Shown here in pieces: positions 44,477 through 46,244 of a stretch of 46,244 nt of DNA. Position 1 is the first letter of the stretch; every line of letters begins with the position of its first letter. Source of the DNA: Pseudomonadota bacterium (lineage in GTDB: Bacteria > Pseudomonadota > Gammaproteobacteria > Xanthomonadales > Xanthomonadaceae); the NCBI GenBank assembly GCA_023390905.1, contig JAEWBY010000014.1, positions 1 to 46,244 on the forward strand, in the 5' to 3' direction. The translations under genes were made by a program, and so were the position numbers. The notes under the pieces were generated by a model. It was not told the origin of the DNA and ran no database searches. It saw only the letters and a list, made by a program, of their open reading frames with translations.

Positions 44477-44980
44477 TCAGAGCGCCGCGCGCAGCGTGCT
44501 CTTGACCTTCTCGCCGGACACCCGCGCCGCGCCCATCAGCGAGTGTTTCCATTCCTCGTATTCCTCGGCCAACTGCGCGCGTTCCTGCGCACTGAACAGT
44601 TGCCGGAACTGGCGGAACAGTTCGGTCTCTTCCTCGCTGGCGTGGTGATCGATGAGATCGCCGAACACCTTGGCCCGGCCGGCGAATTCGGGCGTGCCGA
44701 ACTCGGCGGACTTCACGTCCGGAATGACCATCCTCTCGACGATGCGATGTTCTTCGACGGCCTCGGCATGGATTTTCAGACCCTGCTGGTTCGCGCGCTC
44801 GGCGAAGGCCGGATAGAAAACGTCTTCTTCCCACTTCGCATGCGGGGTGAGGTTGGCCTCGATTTCCTGCATCAGCGCCTGGCGCTTCTTCAACGCGCGA
44901 TCGGTGGTGGCGTTGAGCTGGGAGAACAGATCGCGCAGCACGTCGTGTTCGGCCTGCAGCACTTTGAGGATATCGGGCAT
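44477..44980 (-). CDS. Hemerythrin-domain protein
   Basis: The 167 residues form an HHE cation-binding four-helix bundle: His12 in AEHDVLRDLF, His47 and Glu51 in HAKWEEDVFYP, His78 in EEHRIVERMV, and His112/His113 with Glu117 in DHHASEEETELF. These are the expected di-iron ligands, so it may bind O2 or NO or buffer iron and peroxide. AGGAG upstream supports the ATG at 44980. It is the third gene of a minus-strand operon with the 83-aa protein and the DUF892 ferritin-like protein. Confidence 0.9.
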   Translation of the reverse strand: MPDILKVLQAEHDVLRDLFSQLNATTDRALKKRQALMQEIEANLTPHAKWEEDVFYPAFAERANQQGLKIHAEAVEEHRIVERMVIPDVKSAEFGTPEFAGRAKVFGDLIDHHASEEETELFRQFRQLFSAQERAQLAEEYEEWKHSLMGAARVSGEKVKSTLRAAL

Positions 44981-45033
44981 GGGCGTGGCTCCTGTCGGGT
45001 CGGGTGGGGTGGCGTGCACATCGCGCCAAACGC

Positions 45034-45285
45034 TCACGAGTGCATGTCGCCCTGCTTGATCGGCGGCACCGGCGTGAAGCGGCCCCGCAGTTCTTCTATG
45101 TACTGGCGCGCGAATTCCTGGTGCGCCGGCGGCACCTGTTCGAGGAACAGTTCGGTTTCGCGCAGGAAGGCCGAATAGTCCGTGCCCGCTTCCCGGCGAC
45201 CCACCCATTCCTGCAAGCGGAGTTTGAGCTGGTCGAGATCGACCTGCAGATCCCCGCGCAGGGGTGGGTCGCCGGCGGGTGTCAT
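45034..45285 (-). CDS. Unknown 83-residue protein between ferritin-like and hemerythrin genes
   Basis: I do not recognise this family. The sequence is helical and charged (DLDQLKLRLQEWVGRREA, FLRETELFLEQVPPAHQEFA), with one predicted coiled or amphipathic region at about 14-60 and no membrane segment or Cys. Its start overlaps the stop of the upstream ferritin-like gene (45282-45285, ATGA), which is strong support that it is translated. The hemerythrin gene follows 53 bases later. A partner role to one of these metal proteins is inferred. Confidence 0.65.
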   Translation of the reverse strand: MTPAGDPPLRGDLQVDLDQLKLRLQEWVGRREAGTDYSAFLRETELFLEQVPPAHQEFARQYIEELRGRFTPVPPIKQGDMHS

Positions 45286-45785
45286 GCGGCCTCGTCCTCG
45301 GCGGCCTCCTGATTGCCGCCCTGTTCGGCCAGCAGCGTGAGCTTCTGGTCGGTGGCCTTTTCCTCTTCCAGCGTTTCCAGCAACAGCGGCAGCGCCTTGC
45401 GGTAGCCGAGCTGCTTGGCGAGCGCGGCCAGTGTGCCGTAGCTGGCGATCTCGTAGTGCTCCACCTTCTGCGCGCCACCGATGAGGGCGGCATCACGCAG
45501 CGGACCCTGTTCGATTGAATCGATGATTTCCTTGGATTCCTCGACCAGGCCCTCCATCGCAGCGCACTTCATGCGCTTGAGCTTGATGCCGAGCACTTCC
45601 ACCACCTGATCGATGCGTTCGATCTGCCCCTGGGTTTCCTCCAGATGCATGGTGAATGCGGCCGAAAGTTCTTCGTTGGCGGCCGCGCGCGCCAGTTTCG
45701 GAAGCGCCTTGGTCAACTGCTTCTCGGCGCTGTAGATGTCGGAAAGCTCGTGGATGAACAACTGCTCGATGTTCTTGATGCTCAT
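45282..45785 (-). CDS. Ferritin-like DUF892 protein (YciE/YciF family)
   Basis: The 167 residues match the YciF-type bundle: NIEQLFIHELSDIYSAEKQL, HLEETQGQIERIDQVVEVLG, MEGLVEESKEII and KVEHYEIASYGTLAALAKQL, with paired Glu/His residues that could hold two metals. The family is induced by general stress in enterobacteria, with an unknown reaction. The start ATG at 45785 is certain by family alignment. It is the first gene of the three-gene operon, with a weak sigma-54-like site 70 bases upstream. Confidence 0.9.
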   Translation of the reverse strand: MSIKNIEQLFIHELSDIYSAEKQLTKALPKLARAAANEELSAAFTMHLEETQGQIERIDQVVEVLGIKLKRMKCAAMEGLVEESKEIIDSIEQGPLRDAALIGGAQKVEHYEIASYGTLAALAKQLGYRKALPLLLETLEEEKATDQKLTLLAEQGGNQEAAEDEAA

Positions 45786-45854
45786 GGAATGCGACTCCGC
45801 CGCGAGGAAGAAGGATGCAATCTGCCGCTGCGTGGATCGAAAGAGGGTGAAGAC

Positions 45855-45869
45855 GCCGTGTCAGTGCCA
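45855..45869 (-). promoter_or_regulatory. Weak sigma-54-like site before the ferritin-like operon
   Basis: On the minus strand TGGCACTGACACGGC has the -24 element and the right spacing to GC, but the -12 element is CGGC instead of TTGC. It is listed because the divergent gene has a similar partial match. Confidence 0.25.
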
Positions 45870-45953
45870 TGCGCGCTTGCGCACGTGCACGTGCACGAGC
45901 GGAGCGACATCCGGTTTCCGTCGCGCGCCATCGACACGATCTTTTCATCGTGG

Positions 45954-45968
45954 TGGCACGCATGCTGT
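45954..45968 (+). promoter_or_regulatory. Partial sigma-54-like site before the right-edge gene
   Basis: TGGCACGCATGCTGT has a perfect TGGCACG -24 element, with CTGT where TTGC is expected. Its distance to the ATG (42 bases) is close to that of the better match before the KGG gene (44 bases). A 12-bp palindrome ACGACATGTCGT (45975-45986) lies between it and the gene. Confidence 0.3.
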
Positions 45969-46009
45969 TTCCACACGACATGTCGTCGTGCAATCCGGAG
46001 GGCAGGAAC

Positions 46010-46244
46010 ATGGGCAACCAGAACGAAAACCGCGAGCAGAACCAGGGCCAGGGCGGTCAGGGCCAGGGCGGTCAGGGCGGTCAGGGCGCCGGTCGGGCCG
46101 GCGCCGGTGGCGCCGAGGACGACCGCCCGGTGGTCGAGTACGGCGCGTGTGGTCGCGAGGGCGTGGCCGATGTCGTCGCCCCGGGGGGCCCGGGGGTCCC
46201 GTGCGGCGCCTTCCGCCAACGGCAGCAGGCGCCGGGCCTGGTCC
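46010..46244 (+). CDS. Gln/Gly-rich protein, 5' part, cut by the window edge
   Basis: From ATG 46010, with GGAGG and GCAGGAAC upstream, the frame begins MGNQNENREQNQGQGGQGQG and is open to the edge. The start resembles the KGG protein at 35229, but the visible continuation (AEDDRPVVEYGACGREG and further) shows no KGG motif. The DNA in this part has repeated GGCCAGGGCGGTCAGGGC units, and near the edge unusually long runs of G and C, so a frameshift in the sequence is possible. Confidence 0.5.
   Translation, partial: MGNQNENREQNQGQGGQGQGGQGGQGAGRAGAGGAEDDRPVVEYGACGREGVADVVAPGGPGVPCGAFRQRQQAPGLV

Overview
The window is about 46 kb of GC-rich proteobacterial chromosome with short intergenic gaps. 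The PDH E2 gene is followed by an E3 that carries its own lipoyl domain. The ATP synthase operon atpIBEFHAGDC is followed by glmU and glmS. A MacAB-type efflux operon is present, and the gaps hold GGGATTCGGGATT-type intergenic repeats. Together these suggest the Xanthomonadaceae/Lysobacteraceae (Gammaproteobacteria). This is an inference from gene order and protein resemblance, with no database search behind it. I saw no tRNA, rRNA, CRISPR array, insertion sequence or prophage.

Layout. 1-3.1 kb: 3' part of aceF (E2) and lpdA (E3), ending in a terminator. 3.1-4.7 kb: a DUF2061 membrane protein with a Fur-like box, an outer-membrane beta-barrel gene, and a candidate minus-strand small RNA or attenuator. 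4.6-12.1 kb: the complete F-type ATP synthase operon, with hairpin-forming repeats in several gaps. 12.1-14.1 kb: a GtrA-like protein and glmU. 14.1-22.8 kb (minus strand): a seven-gene operon of periplasmic adaptor, ABC ATPase, three FtsX-type permeases, a sigma-54-type response regulator and its histidine kinase. It is preceded by a near-consensus -24/-12 promoter and tandem TGTCCG/CGGACA palindromes. 23-24.8 kb: glmS. 24.9-27.8 kb: metallo-hydrolase, manganese catalase and BON protein. 27.9-33.7 kb: a Cys-rich small protein followed by czcCBA heavy-metal efflux. 33.8-35.5 kb: small stress-type proteins (DUF2383, a two-TM protein, KGG protein). 35.8-41.6 kb: two pairs of HWE histidine kinase plus single-domain receiver, with a DUF6522 gene between them. 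41.7-44.4 kb: a sugar dehydrogenase fused to a PEBP domain, and an SDR. 44.5-46.2 kb: hemerythrin, an unknown 83-aa protein, a DUF892 ferritin-like protein, and the start of a second Gln/Gly-rich protein cut by the window edge.

How it works together. The left half is housekeeping: acetyl-CoA supply, ATP synthesis, and UDP-GlcNAc precursors through GlmS and GlmU. The 14-23 kb operon looks like a self-regulated envelope efflux system in which the last two genes probably control the promoter of the first. The right third looks like an accessory stress island (peroxide, metal, and desiccation or general stress functions) that also carries two multisensor kinase/receiver pairs. Sigma-54-like promoters are also proposed for the KGG gene (good match) and, more weakly, for genes at the right edge.
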